From assembly GCA_003344405.1 (NCBI GenBank), contig NOWV01000408.1:1-23934 (forward strand): a stretch of DNA of 23,934 nucleotides, written 5' to 3'. The notes beneath the pieces were generated by a model, which was not told where the DNA came from, made no database searches, and was given only the letters and a program-made list of their open reading frames with translations. Source of the stretch: Trichoplax sp. H2 (Eukaryota; Placozoa; Uniplacotomia; Trichoplacea). The translations under genes were made by a program, and so were the position numbers. This document shows, in pieces, positions 9,271 through 20,894 of the stretch. The first letter of the stretch is position 1, and every line of letters starts with the position of its first letter.

Positions 9271-12200
9271 TTACTTCAATGTTTAGTAAAGACTACTGAG
9301 GACATTAAAATTTCCTTCGATTACCAAAATGCTGCCCCATAAAACTGTACAGTACTGACTATAATATAAATGATTCGCTGACAGAAAGTAACAAATCCCC
9401 CTAATTTATTTCTTTTGTTATGCAATATGTCTTCACTCTACACTATAATTATCTTCACGTGCAAAAAGAATAGAGGATGAATATATAATGCACCGGAAAA
9501 ACTGCATGATAATAACGGAATGGACTTAAAAACACTAGCCTGATTAAAGTAATGACCATTACTTTTCTAATCTTTCAAGTAAAAGTTTCTTGACTTAAGA
9601 TTCTAATGTCATTCTGGACTAATGCAACGATAGAGTAAACTACACCTAACGAATCTTCAAGCTCTGAATTAGTTCCATATTTACGGAATCCTACAAATAA
9701 AACCAGCAATAGCCTGTCACCATTAAGCTAACAGTAACTCATATTCACTTAAAAATTATTGAGATCGTTACCAAAGCGTTCCATATCACTTTAGTATCAA
9801 TAAATAGTGAGAAATAAATCTACCAGATATGATCTAAAATCTAAACGAGAGACCAAAAGATCTTTGATGTGTTGCTTGCAATATAGTGTTTAAGAGAAAC
9901 TTATTCAGGATAAACAATGAAATAATAGCACTTAGGATATAATAGCTATTGCAACATATACACATTTTTAATTGAAAGAAAACTAAAAAGTGGCTATACG
10001 ATATTGCTTTGATTTCTTCTCTAAAATTCAAATTAGGATTATATGAAGTTTAGTGCGGCACGTTCGATAAGATTAGAAACAAGTAAGTAGTCTTGCTGTC
10101 TTCTAATGAAGTACCGTATTAGTGCGTTACCTGGTGAAAGTTATATAATTACCCATGCATAAATGTATTAAAAGCAAATTTTGAGTTAACTGGATATGAG
10201 ATAAAGTAAAGTTTCAAAAAAGATTTGATAAGACTTCTTTACTTATTAAAATGCGTACAGCTATATAAATTAATCTTTCTATATCTAGTTGCTTGCATAA
10301 TCTTTTATTCTTATCTACAAGTATAGGGTATTTGGAGTGTACAATACAAAATTATACATTCGAACTTAACCTTATGATAGCAATGACAAAATTTTTGGTT
10401 GTAAAAATATGTATCATAACTTATACAGCGCTTACTTAAGAAATCTCTCGTTTTATGCCTGAAATATAACAGAATTAATTAATGGAAGATATTAAAGCAC
10501 AACCATCTAAATCTAAAATTTTGTATATCTCTGTACGTTAAATATTTCCTAAATTTTTAGATATTTTTATCTTAATACAACTTATAATCTGACTGCCATG
10601 GTCAACCAATTAGCTTACATGAACTTAGGTCATTATATTGCCGTTAAAAGGTTTTACACCAAGTATTTGTTTAGCTATCAGTAGCTTTAGATAAGGGCGT
10701 ATTTTTGAAGAAATTATTAGCTAGCATTTTATTTTGTAATAAATTTAACAAAAGTATATTAGAATATGAAATCTACGGTTATAGAGCTTTAAGTATGCCA
10801 TTTCACTAACACGTTTGATTACAGTATGTTTTGACTTTGTAACGTATTTATACTATTGCAGTAGTATTTCGGTTACAACAGCCTAAAAAATCATTTTCTA
10901 TTCATTCGTTTATTTTATGTTAGCGAATAAAATAAATTTTTAAGAAAGTATTTGAATCTTGACAACCACGTGTAAGAAATGATTCAAACTGTTTTATTTT
11001 AAATTATATATAAACAAAATTTCCATTACACAGTTTTAGTAATCTTACTAATGTTAATAACAAGACAATTTCATATAAAATTAAATATTTTATACGCTGA
11101 ACAAAAAGGTCTAATTTATTTCTCCATACGATTACTTTGATCGTAAATTATTCGTTTAAAATATGTGATACAGCATCTTGTGATCTTAAGGTTAATTTTG
11201 GCTAGCACCGGGATCGAAGATATCTAGAACACTGATTATGTGAAGGAAAGCACCAAAAATATCTAAGGTCTATCATTTTTAATGTCGAATTTAATATCTT
11301 TCAACTAAGCAATAGCTAGTTAATTAACCTGATTCATATTTTACTTCTTTATAGCCACTAATCAAGACTTTAATAAACTAAAATAGCCAAGGTATATAAC
11401 AGTAATAACGTAATCAATAACAATTTAGATGTAAATCTATCTTGGCATTCGATTAATTTAAGATTCACTTGCAAAATTGCAATAAATTCATCCTGATAAC
11501 AGCATAGCTTTTAATGCCGTCAATACTTGAACTATTATCGTTTTCAGCAACTTAGAATGTTTTACTGTTAAAAGTGTCCTTACGTACCATAACTTTTCAT
11601 CCGCCCATCAGATCTCAAAATCTCTCTAGTAAATGTAAACGTTGACTTCAATATTGCTATAATGATAAGTAAGAAGTATTCTATAAAGATTTTAATCATT
11701 TGTTATAGCATGATGAGGGGCATATTTATAACCAAATAGCATTTTTACAATTCGCTTCTCTTTAAAACAACATTTTTTGAAATTTATCTTTTATAACAAA
11801 TTGTGTTAATGTATTCAAAATCTTTAAACATCAATAATTCACGATTTTATGGTTGATTGTCGCATCCGTCTGACTCATGACGATTTAGAAAAGTCATTTA
11901 GAAAGATTTTATAACTTTATATCAAAACGGTCCAATGCGACTTACAAGTAGTCTGAAAGTTTATATGTTATTCGACGAAATGATTTTACTTGCATGCAAG
12001 AATATCATGCTTTTCAGATCATAATTGCCCCCAAAAATTGACAGTTTTCAATAAATTTTAATGGTAAGAAATTTCGACTCGCTTAACGTGTTAGTTCTTA
12101 ATCCATCGCCATTTTAAGTCTTAGTGCTACGGTATTAAACCCTACATACCTGTAATTAATGCCCTACTTTCATCTAGTTTTAATAGTCAACAATATCGCT

Positions 12201-13860
12201 TGCCGAAAATTAGCTATTATTAATTCGTAGCTCATTAATTTTATGTATACCACCTTATAACAGACTATTTTCCTGACAAAGGATCAAGCAAAGTATTTTG
12301 CTCTTCTAATTTACTACCGTTAGAAACTATCCTAGTTTCGGCCTGGAATTACTATTCTAGACTGAAGTCACCCAGGCAATCTTTACAACATCAAGCTACT
12401 TTAAATTTAATCCAACTAATTCGACCAAAGATATTTTACTGGTGAAAACTATAAAATAGCAACTACAAGTCAATAACAAAAGTATGATCAGCCTAACCTA
12501 TACAAGTAAAAATCTACTACATGACAATTGTGTAATTTATACCACTATTCACGGTGTATTTGCTCTTTGACACATCTGTCATATTGTCTCTTACGGACAG
12601 TTGGCATATTGTTTATCTAAATTTTATATGATTACAATTTTTTGTGTACAGTGAGCAGCCGAGCGAAAACATATAATAGACGTCTCTATATTATGATTTA
12701 TTTTTAGTAAGATTTCTTATAACACTGTTCGAAGATATCACTAGAGCTTGAGCGCTGAACTGGATGTTATCGTAGATATTAGAAACGTTGTAAGTAAGAA
12801 ACCACTTTAATTTTATTGCTGTAACAGTAAACCATAAATATTAATAGGCATCTTATCACATCAATCGATTAAATAATTAAGTTTATAAAGAATTGTAAGA
12901 GATAAGAACGCATTATCTTAACAGTATTATCTAAGCCCTAATCTCATAGATTACAGTTCCGAAATGAAAAACTTGTCTGCAATTGAGGTATCAAATAACA
13001 GACTTTATGAATTATAATTATGAGTTCAACATAGCAAATTAATTGCGAAATTTCCACTTCATATCACGCAATAATTATTCTATTGTTCATTTATTGTTTG
13101 TTTCTCAGCATTGTGCTGCGTACATCCCAGAATTGGATTTCAAGACTAACTAGTGAGATCCTCTAATAAGGCAGTTCAACACTATACCTTTGCAAATGTT
13201 ATTTAGTTAGTTAAAAACTTGTGGCTAAATTACATTAATAATTACCGTAGACTTTTTAAGTTAGATTCGACTGTATCCGATTTACAATAGGCATTGCGAA
13301 GCTACTTCTGTAATTCATTGAAATTATTACATTCTTATTACAAGTTGTTAAAACATCTTGAACAGATTCTAAAGCTATTAATTTGTCTGTCGTTGATTAT
13401 AATTACCGAGTGTAGTGCAAATCTAAATTTGGCAAAGATGAAGATTGTAAGATTGAGTTAAACTATTCTCGTATAGCCTTAGAATCTTAATCTTGACAAT
13501 ATTTGGGGTTGCACCATACCGAGCAAGCGATCATTCCAATCTATTAATCAGTTTAGGAGTCACTACAATGCATAGAAAGAAAGAGTCTGGGCAAAGACAT
13601 CTGGATTATTTAACAAATGAAATAAAAACAGTCCTTGACAATAAGGTAAAGAAACATTGATTCGACTTTAACTGATGATGCAACCAGCAAACTCGCACTG
13701 ATAATTCAATTGAAATATTTACTTTTGAGTGCAATAAATTCTTATACTTTAAATCAGATTATTAAGCATTGATATTACTTTAATTTTACTGCATCTTTTA
13801 AACGTTATCAATATTGAGCCGGTGATGTAAATTAATTAATATACGATAATAGTCTAGCAT
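9271..13860. other. AT-rich intergenic DNA, about 4.6 kb, no gene recognised
   Basis: Only short open frames are present; the longest one noted (9834-10031, minus, 65 codons) is hydrophobic and low in complexity, with no family match. No receptor-like exon, tRNA or LTR boundary was found by eye. At the right end, ATTAAA on the minus strand (13779-13784) lies about 80 bp below the receptor 2 stop codon and could be its poly(A) signal. Confidence 0.55.
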
Positions 13861-15587
13861 CTACTTCGGAGCTGTTAAGTTTGGCAGGACAGTAATAGCA
13901 CTGACAGTGTTACGAGCTACCATACGTTTAATATTAGCATTATCATCATTATATGTACCAAATGAATCATTATATCTCCTTATTAGAGTTTGTAGAATTT
14001 GCTGACGATATTTTTTGTGATTAAAAAGATATATTAATGGGTTAGCAAAAGCGCTAATACTTGCAGTAGTTGCAGCAATTATTCGCGTGACAGTAATATA
14101 TAATCGATTATTTTCATCGCCAAGCAAACCTATACCAATAGCAAGAGACGGAATATAGCTAATAAAGAATGTTCCTATGACCATAGTGCCATTCTAGTCA
14201 AGATAATAAGGAAGAAATTATGAAGAAAGACCATTGGTTTATAAAAAAAATAGCATCGAAAACATTATTTATAGCTAACTTCTGCTTAGTACTAATAAAT
14301 AAATTTTTCTAATATTCCGATTTATATTACTTATCAAAAATTCATATGTAAATTATTAAATATATGGTGCTTACTCTTAAAATGCTCCTGTGGAGAGATT
14401 TATTGGATCCAGTAGTAAAGGCAGTTGCACGAGAACTAACTTTGTTCCTTACAACAAAATATGAAGATATAGCCAAAATCGCTGCTAAAAATACTAGGAA
14501 AGCATTCCATGTAACCATTGGAACAGTTATTAGATTAATTATTCGCATAGAATTTGACTCAAACCCTGCATTGGCCTACAATTAAAAATATTTGGTAATC
14601 TTATATTTAGCTAGGGGTGCAGTAATAGTGGTTGTAAAGGTTAAAAGTGCGATAAAAAATTAAATAGTTTATGCACAGCCAAATATTAATTATATTATTT
14701 ATACAAATGGTTGTAATTTATCATTTTATAATCACTTTTGCTAGTTAAATGTGAAACTAAAAAGTTTTTAATTATAATATCTAGTATATAGTGATTTTAG
14801 CATTAAAGAAACTTTGAAATTATTCTATTTTTTAAATCTGATGTTAAAAAAATCTAATGTAAAATAAAGTCATTGCAGCTTAGCGTGTATATAGATAACC
14901 CTATGAAGTCGGTAAATAGGGCAATTTTTAATTCTTAATATCGGATTAATTTAGAACTAAAAATGATTATTAGTCTATAACTAGATTATTTTTAAGTCGT
15001 AATGAGTAATTGCAATTCAAGCTCTCTAAGTTTAACTTTAAAATATCCATTTAAACTTTACTAGTTACCTGAATTCCGAAGCAGCTAAAGTTCAGTGGTA
15101 TAAACTGATATTTAAGAAAGTTAGGGAACATAAAGCACACTGTCACAATAGAAATAAAAAGTGATGCTATATTGTAATATTTTTTCCTTCTTCTTGGCAA
15201 TAATTTACGGATAATCTGCCTTTGAGATACAGCGACAACCCTTTCAGTACTTAGCATGCATAAGAAACCACAATTCAAGGATGCAGATGATGTTGCCAAC
15301 ATTTGGGTTAAGATGCACACGGATTGTCGAAAATGACTCGTTGCCACGATAGTAATTATCAATGACGGCATATAACAGCAGCATGTTATTAAATCAGTAA
15401 TAGCTAGATAGTAGAGTAATAAGTTGTAAACAGATTCATTAGAAATACTGTAGCATTTCGGTTTTAATAGTTTAATAACGGTGATGTTGCCAGCTATACC
15501 CAGAAACATGAATAAGCAAAGTACCATGGATACAAGAGATACCAAAACGTTGGGCAATGGCAGGTAATATAAACTAGTAGAATTCAT
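13861..15587 (-). CDS. Class A rhodopsin-like GPCR, three exons (receptor 2)
   Basis: A paralogue of the receptor at 2367-3955, with the same architecture. Exons on the minus strand: 15069-15587, 14375-14575 and 13861-14193 (introns 493 and 181 bp, phase 0). Donors are CAG|GTAACT and AGA|GTAAGC; acceptors are TTGTAG|GCC and GACTAG|AAT. The product is 350 aa and ends at a TAG. Anchors: N34 (TM1), LAITD with D65 (TM2), C91 (TM3), E115-R116-V117, C169 (second loop), P192 (TM5), S-Y-I-P with P255 (TM6), and NPLIY 291-295 then FNHKKYR. C91 to R116 is 25 residues. N2 (NST) is a glycosylation sequon. Unlike its paralogue it has no Trp in TM4. It should act at the plasma membrane through a G protein; the ligand is unknown. 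Open frames on the plus strand within it are shadows. Confidence 0.9.
14375..14575 (-). CDS. Middle exon of receptor 2 (second loop, TM5, third inner loop)
   Basis: The 67 codons start at GCC just after TTGTAG, upstream of the first in-frame ATG, and end at AGA before GTAAGC. The length equals exon 2 of receptor 1 exactly (201 bp). It carries TVPMVTWN (TM5 proline) and a basic, Ser/Thr-rich third intracellular loop. A reading that starts at the ATG at 14548 would wrongly drop nine codons. Confidence 0.85.
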
Positions 15588-15591
15588 TTTA

Positions 15592-15617
15592 CAACTTTGT
15601 AATGCAACTTTGTAATG
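15592..15617 (-). repeat. Two perfect tandem 13-bp units upstream of the receptor 2 ATG
   Basis: CAACTTTGTAATG occurs twice head to tail, starting 5 bp upstream of the initiator ATG on the minus strand. It lies in the presumed 5' UTR. It could be a replication slip or a regulatory element; nothing in the sequence decides. Confidence 0.8.
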
Positions 15618-16362
15618 CCTACCACTGCACCGTGCATAACCAAAGATCGAAATGTATTTGCACGCAATAGAATTTTCTCAGCAGGTAGTGAATTATTGAC
15701 TAAGTCCTATAAAATTAAACATAAAGATTCTTATGACGATACCAGTCTCTCCTTTACAGTATGAACTAATAAAATTATTTAAAAGTAAAGCTATTTCAGC
15801 AATATGATAAAGAAGTTTAAAATAACGGCATTAACTGATCTTGTATTACTTAAATACTTAAAGTAATTCAATTGATGAAATATCATTACTAAAATAGGCT
15901 GTAAATAATTTTAAGCTACCCTATAGAAACAATGTATTTATTCGAACATCTTAAGTAATTGGATTGGTTAGAATATTTAAATATCCTACAGACAATGACG
16001 TAGATAATATTAATAACTGTACTCTCTCCGGCTTCTTGATGGATCCGAATAAGTTAATAATGGATCAATACGTTCAATATTATCTGATTATTAAGAAGCT
16101 ATTCTAGAATGATTCGAAACAGGATTTGCCACAGGCAGTAATTAATTCATTGTTTATTATTGAAGAATGGAAAAATTATCTATCCAAAAATATAATAATG
16201 TAAAATAGAATGGAAAAATTAAAGATAAAGCTGTTGATTAATAGTATAATACAATAATGTCAAAACTTAATTGCAGTAACCTTGATATAGTATAAGATTG
16301 CTCAGAATTATTTTTAATGACAATGGCTCTATGCATGCCATCTTATCCTCCAAATATAATTT
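15618..16362. other. AT-rich spacer upstream of receptor 2
   Basis: Should include the receptor 2 promoter, which is read leftwards. No clear TATA box or initiator was singled out, and no other gene was seen. Confidence 0.45.
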
Positions 16363-16629
16363 TCACATCATAATACTTTCTGACAAATAACATAATGGAG
16401 TCAGCCTACTTCTAATTAAAAATTTAAAATACTGCTAAGATATACAGCCAAAACTTTTAATAAAATATAGGGGTATTTTTTTTGCTCTTACGTTGAATAT
16501 CGCTGCTCTAGACTTGGCATACCACGGCAAAAATTTTTAATACCGTAAAAGTTATCCCATTCCATATACAGCTGTGCCAAATATAAAAAGTACCCGCCCT
16601 AAAGTAGTCAGACTATGAAAATATACGTT
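16363..16629 (+). repeat. Left flank of the family B LTR, filled allele
   Basis: Recurs at 17127-17393 with roughly ten differences. Here the flank ends in ACGTT and enters the LTR; the other copy continues into the right flank with no LTR. Confidence 0.85.
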
Positions 16630-16646
16630 TGTCACAACCCTCACTT

Positions 16647-16678
16647 GTGGCAAATTGGTGGCAAATTGGTGGCAAAGG
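16647..16678 (+). repeat. 11-bp tandem repeat inside the family B LTR
   Basis: GTGGCAAATTG occurs twice and then partly a third time. It is absent from the older LTR at 20308, so it arose after the copies diverged, or was lost there. Confidence 0.75.
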
Positions 16679-16964
16679 AAAGTAAAGAACTCTAGTGTAG
16701 TTACTTAAAACTTGGGCTATTTCTCCCAGTACTTTCAGTTTCTATGAGAGAAGTATTTGAGAACTCGATTTCTCGGCTGATCTCCACAGACAACTGACTA
16801 ATTATTACACTATTCTTCACGATATGAGTCTTGCCGTTTCTTGAGCAATCACTTTCTTTATTCTACAAACACACGCGCTTAAATAGGTTTCTACAGTGAA
16901 TTCCAATATTAACGAGTGAGAATTCATGCTTTACAAGTTACATTAATTAGTATAATACCATTAC

Positions 16965-17039
16965 TAAATATACATGTCGATATTCTCAGAAAATATACAT
17001 GTCGATATTCTCAGAAAATATACATGTCGATATTCTCAG
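16965..17039 (+). repeat. Three tandem 25-bp units inside the family B LTR
   Basis: Three head-to-tail units with core ACATGTCGATATTCTCAG, identical except at the first base of the first unit. The corresponding place in the old LTR at 20308 seems to have one diverged unit. Because the second half of the LTR restarts inside a unit at 17634, the true copy number in this allele is uncertain. Confidence 0.85.
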
Positions 17040-17106
17040 ACTTAGATAGCTACAAGCTATCAGGTGTTAAGACGCTTAACCTTCGTCCATATACAGCTCA
17101 ATTTTT

Positions 17107-17126
17107 NNNNNNNNNNNNNNNNNNNN
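17107..17126. other. Assembly gap (20 N)
   Basis: Lies between the left half of the LTR-filled allele and the empty allele. Confidence 0.95.
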
Positions 17127-17613
17127 TCACATCATAATACTTTCTGACAAATAACATAATGGAGTCAGCCTACTTCTAATTAAAAATTTAAAATACTGCT
17201 AAGATATACAGCCAAAACTTTTAATAAAATATAGGGGTATTTTTTTTGCTCTTACGTTGAATATCGCTGCTCGAGACTTGGCATACCACGGCAAAAATTT
17301 TAAATAGCGTAAAAATTATCCCATTCCGTATACAGTTGTGCCAAATATAAAAAGTATCCGCCCTAAAGTAGTCAGACTATGAAAATATACGTTTAGTATA
17401 GATTTCGTAATAAGATAATCGTGTAAGATTTTAAATAGGGGTTGATCTAAGATCTTTGATTAACCCTATAAATAGTAATTACGAATCTACAGAAGAAATT
17501 ATTTAGCACCATATATGCTGTAAATTATACATTAACTTCGAAAGAATGTAACCAAAAGACTTCTTGCATTACATTAATACACTTGTTTAAGAAAGTATTT
17601 TATCTAATGAGTG
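17127..17613 (+). repeat. Empty allele of the family B LTR site
   Basis: Contains the left flank (17127-17393) and right flank (17391-17613) joined through a single ACGTT at 17389-17393, with no LTR. The right flank recurs at 17903-18125. It is best read as the alternative haplotype wedged between the halves of the filled allele. Confidence 0.85.
17396..17490. repeat. Imperfect inverted repeat of about 95 bp
   Basis: The outer arms GTATAGATTTCGTAAT and ATTACGAATCTAC pair, as do the inner arms GGGTTGATC and GATTAACCC around a central AAGATCTT. The arms are separated by unequal unpaired stretches. The allelic copy is at 17908-18002. It could be a snapback remnant or MITE-like piece; no target duplication was identified. 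Confidence 0.5.
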
Positions 17614-17633
17614 NNNNNNNNNNNNNNNNNNNN
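17614..17633. other. Assembly gap (20 N)
   Basis: Lies between the empty allele and the right half of the LTR-filled allele. Confidence 0.95.
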
Positions 17634-17900
17634 CATGTCGATATTCTCAGACTTAGATAGCTACAAGCTATCAGGTGTTAAGACGCTTAACCTTCGTCCA
17701 TATACAGCTCAATTTTTAGAGATTAACACACCTTATAAACCTACAGTAAATTAACTGCTAACAACTTCTATTTTTATCTCATTTCTACCATCCTATTATC
17801 AGCTACAAGCGCATTAAAACATAGCACATAACCTTATCTTATCTATTCATAAGCATTCATTAATTTAAAGTTACTTAATTAGTAACGGCGTACCGTGACA
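17634..17900 (-). mobile_element. Polymorphic solo LTR, family B, right part
   Basis: Begins inside the 25-bp repeat, overlaps 17023-17106, and continues to the LTR end GTACCGTGACA at 17900, followed by the second copy of the duplication ACGTT (17901-17905). On the minus strand this end is the TG start of the LTR. Confidence 0.85.
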
Positions 17901-18125
17901 ACGTTTAGTATAGATTTCGTAATAAGATAATCGTGTAAGATTTTAAATAGGGGTTGATCTAAGATCTTTGATTAACCCTAGAAGTAGTAATCACGAATCT
18001 ACAGAAGAAATTATTTAGCACCATATATGCTGTAAATTATACATTAACGTCGAAAGAATGTAACCAAAAGACTTCTTGCATTACATTAATACACTTGTTT
18101 AAGAAAGTATTTTATCTAATGAGTG
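17901..18125 (+). repeat. Right flank of the family B LTR, filled allele
   Basis: From 17903 it is nearly identical to 17391-17613, with a few substitutions clustered near the inverted repeat. It then continues into unique sequence. Confidence 0.8.
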
Positions 18126-20302
18126 TTATCTCATTACATTGATTCAGACGAAATGATTATTTAACTCTATAACTAATAGCCATGTTGATGAACGTAATAT
18201 TGCGGAAATATTTAAATACATGGGCCTAGATACCCTCTGGGCTAATTTACAAATTGCTTGTTATTAAAGAAACATCATAAAAAGAATATTCATAACAGGA
18301 AATTTTCGAGATATTTTTGGAAATTGAGATGATAAATATAATTCGCGTCACTAACACTTCAGTTCAATGGATCAGCTTTATACATAACGGGTGTTAAAAA
18401 TCAGTCAATACAACCAAATCTTCCTTAGTCCTACATATAACATTATACTGTGGTCATAAATCCTAATTTGCAACATGAAAAAATGCAATAAAGGAACTAC
18501 ACTTTCTTAATTCGAAAGCTTTTTACTTAGTGACTTTACTCTTCACTCTATTACTACACTCTCTACGCTGTTATTTAAAATGTAAATTAATTATTAGGCA
18601 TTTACGGTGACATATTATCCTGTCCATATAGTGTACAGCTGATTCATTTAATAGGACTGCTGTATTACTTTATCTGTTAGCTAGATTTATACGACTGAAT
18701 CATGTGATTGTAACGGAATAAACGTAATTTTTTGCCGTAAGAAATACGATTTCATGTGTGCATTAAACCCTTTGAAGTTCTAGAATAATTCTGGTATATG
18801 TCAAATATCATTACTATGTGCCTTTAGAACTAACAGTTATATAATAAAATATCTTTAAAATTTTGTATTCAAAACAACGATCTCAAGTAAAACTTTATAT
18901 CAATAGATAGTGCATATTTCAGATTTATAGTATGATACGCTTGGAACATTTTAGAGGAGTTCTCGCTTTATTACCAAACAAAATATAAAATTTGTTTTAA
19001 TTCTAGCTCGGTTTAGTAGAAGAAGAACCTTAAAACGTATATTTTACAAAAATATTGTAAGGAAATTTGCAAGATTTTCTTAAGTGAAATAATTTAATGT
19101 TTATTAGCATTAAGCCTTTAATATTTTAATCTTGACATCTATCAGTATGCAGTACGCGTATAACAGGATTTTAGTCCAATTTATAATTTCTGTAATTAAA
19201 TTATGTATCGATTAAAGAGGGCATATAAATATCTAATATAATTATATGTAGTATATGAAAACATCGACTTTGCCTTAAATGGTAGGATTTCAGAGTGTTG
19301 TATTATTTGTGAAACTTACGTTTGGATATAACCAATTGCCTCTAAATTGCGATGATCGACAATCAATAGCATTTATTATTTTTACTTACTGTAGTACGAG
19401 TTTATATCTTCCTAAATATGATAGAAAAGTTGATCATGGTATTTAAATTCCTCATTAAACTTTAATGACATCCAATTCGGTACTATTCTAAAAAATATAG
19501 AAGGATTTTTATTTATTATGTTATATATGCAAATACTCTAATCATGTTATCTAGAAATATTGTTACCTAGATTAAAAATGTATATGTAAAATTTCCTGGG
19601 GCTTAGAATACTGTCAGGTGAGCCATAATTATATTTCGCAAAATTTATTGAATCCTGCAATCTTTCCAAATGTAGCGCTGACTGACTGCAAAGCGTAATC
19701 GTACAATGCTGATCAATTTCGAAGTCTATGTAACTTTTTATTCGTTCCATTCGCGATTAAGTAAGTCTATTTACAACAATCTATTCTTTAATACCTTGAT
19801 AAAATGTCAAAATATTTCTTAGTGTTCACTTGCAAAGATTTTTAATTGATACAGTGATTGCTGAGCGTGCAGTGCTAGATAGAATATATATATTTAGCAT
19901 AGATTTTTCTATGTGAATAACTTGACTTCATATACGTCTACAGCAAAACAGTAGTAAATTGTATGTTCAACAATAGGGGCAAAAGTTTATTAACTTTAGG
20001 AATGTAGAACTGAAATTACGTTTATAATAGCTGTTATACTAGCACAACGATAAATATAATAGATTAGGCAAAATACTAAACTACCGGATGTAAGAAAGTC
20101 GTAATTTGCAATTCGAAGCTCATTTACTCTAAAATAATTTCAACTTTAATTATTCTAGCAATCCCAACAGCATTCATTAACGATGTAATAATAACTCTTT
20201 AGTTTCAATTCTATTAATAAATATAAGATTTTCAAAATCTCTAAGCTATACTGGTTCAAGTTAACAAATATCAAAACAAATAGATGATAGCTATAATCAC
20301 GT
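18126..20302. other. AT-rich intergenic DNA, about 2.2 kb, no gene recognised
   Basis: The longest open frame noted (19547-19750, minus, 67 codons) has a balanced composition but no recognisable domain and no partner exons. No repeats were recognised. Confidence 0.5.
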
Positions 20303-20894
20303 ACAATTATCACAATCCTCGCTTATGGTATAGATTTCGTAAAGAAACTCTCGTGCAAGTGTTATATTATAACTCGGGCTACTTCCTAGTGTTTTCAGTC
20401 TCTATGCGATAGATATATGAGAACTCGTTTTCTCGGCTGTACTACACAGACGATTGATAAACTATTACTCTTTTCTTTACGTTACGACTCCAGAACGCTT
20501 CTTAAGCATCTGCCACTTTTATTTTACAACCACGCACGCTTGAACAGGTTTCTACGGTAAATGCTTGTGTTGACTGGCTTGAATACATATTTTTGCAAAT
20601 TATATTAACGGATTTATACAATTACTAAATTGATGCGAGTAGGTAGATATTCTGGAAGTTAAGGTACTGAAATACTCTTCCTCCGTCCATAATTCCATAT
20701 ATGACTCGATTATAATATTACAGCCTAGCACACCTTTTAGTCTTCAGTAAATTAACTTGCAATAGTTCTATATCATGATTCTACTACTAAAGAATTTACT
20801 TGTACCAGCCTAGCAAAACTAAACATGACCTTATCTAGATTATTCTTAAGTATTAATAAGCAATTAACCGGTAAAGCAGTACCGTAACAACAAT
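20303..20894. repeat. 5-bp target-site duplication ACAAT around an old LTR
   Basis: ACAAT at 20303-20307 and 20890-20894 flanks the diverged LTR exactly, confirming the ends inferred from the young copy at 16630-17900. Confidence 0.85.
20308..20889 (-). mobile_element. Old solo LTR, family B
   Basis: A 582-bp element aligned along its length with the young LTR at 16630-17900, at an identity judged by eye as about three quarters to four fifths. The ends have decayed from TGTCAC to TATCAC and from GTGACA to GTAACA, but the 5-bp ACAAT duplication is intact. The minus-strand AATAAA (20518-20523) is conserved. It lacks the 11-bp and 25-bp tandem arrays of the young copy. No coding sequence is present. 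Confidence 0.85.

Larger units (their letters stand above)
16630..17106 (-). mobile_element. Polymorphic solo LTR, family B, left part
   Basis: Starts TGTCACAACCC after ACGTT (16625-16629). The right part is at 17634-17900 and ends GTGACA before ACGTT (17901-17905), giving TG...CA ends with a 5-bp duplication. Allowing for the overlap (17023-17106 equals 17634-17717), the intact element is about 660 bp. The empty allele at 17127-17613 has a single ACGTT. A conserved AATAAA on the minus strand (16857-16862) is also in the old copy at 20308, so minus is the more likely orientation, though not certain. No coding sequence was seen; an open frame running into the Ns is spurious. Confidence 0.85.

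Noticed and set aside
9834-10031. 65-codon minus-strand hydrophobic frame
   Set aside because: Composition is as expected by chance in AT-rich DNA; no motif or neighbouring exon was found.
14364-14585. Plus-strand frame over receptor 2 exon 2, and a similar one at 3804-3995 over receptor 1 exon 1
   Set aside because: Both are antisense to well-supported receptor exons with conserved motifs and splice sites.
16916-17137. Plus-strand frame running through the tandem repeat and into Ns
   Set aside because: It consists of LTR repeat sequence and crosses an assembly gap.
16363-18125. Genuine tandem duplication of the flanks, or a DNA transposon with TTGTCAC inverted ends
   Set aside because: The duplicate blocks break exactly at 20-N gaps and at the insertion point, which fits merged haplotypes. 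TG...CA ends with 5-bp duplications at two independent copies fit an LTR better than a TIR transposon.
19547-19750. 67-codon minus-strand frame with balanced composition
   Set aside because: No recognisable family, no partner exon and no conserved copy in the window.
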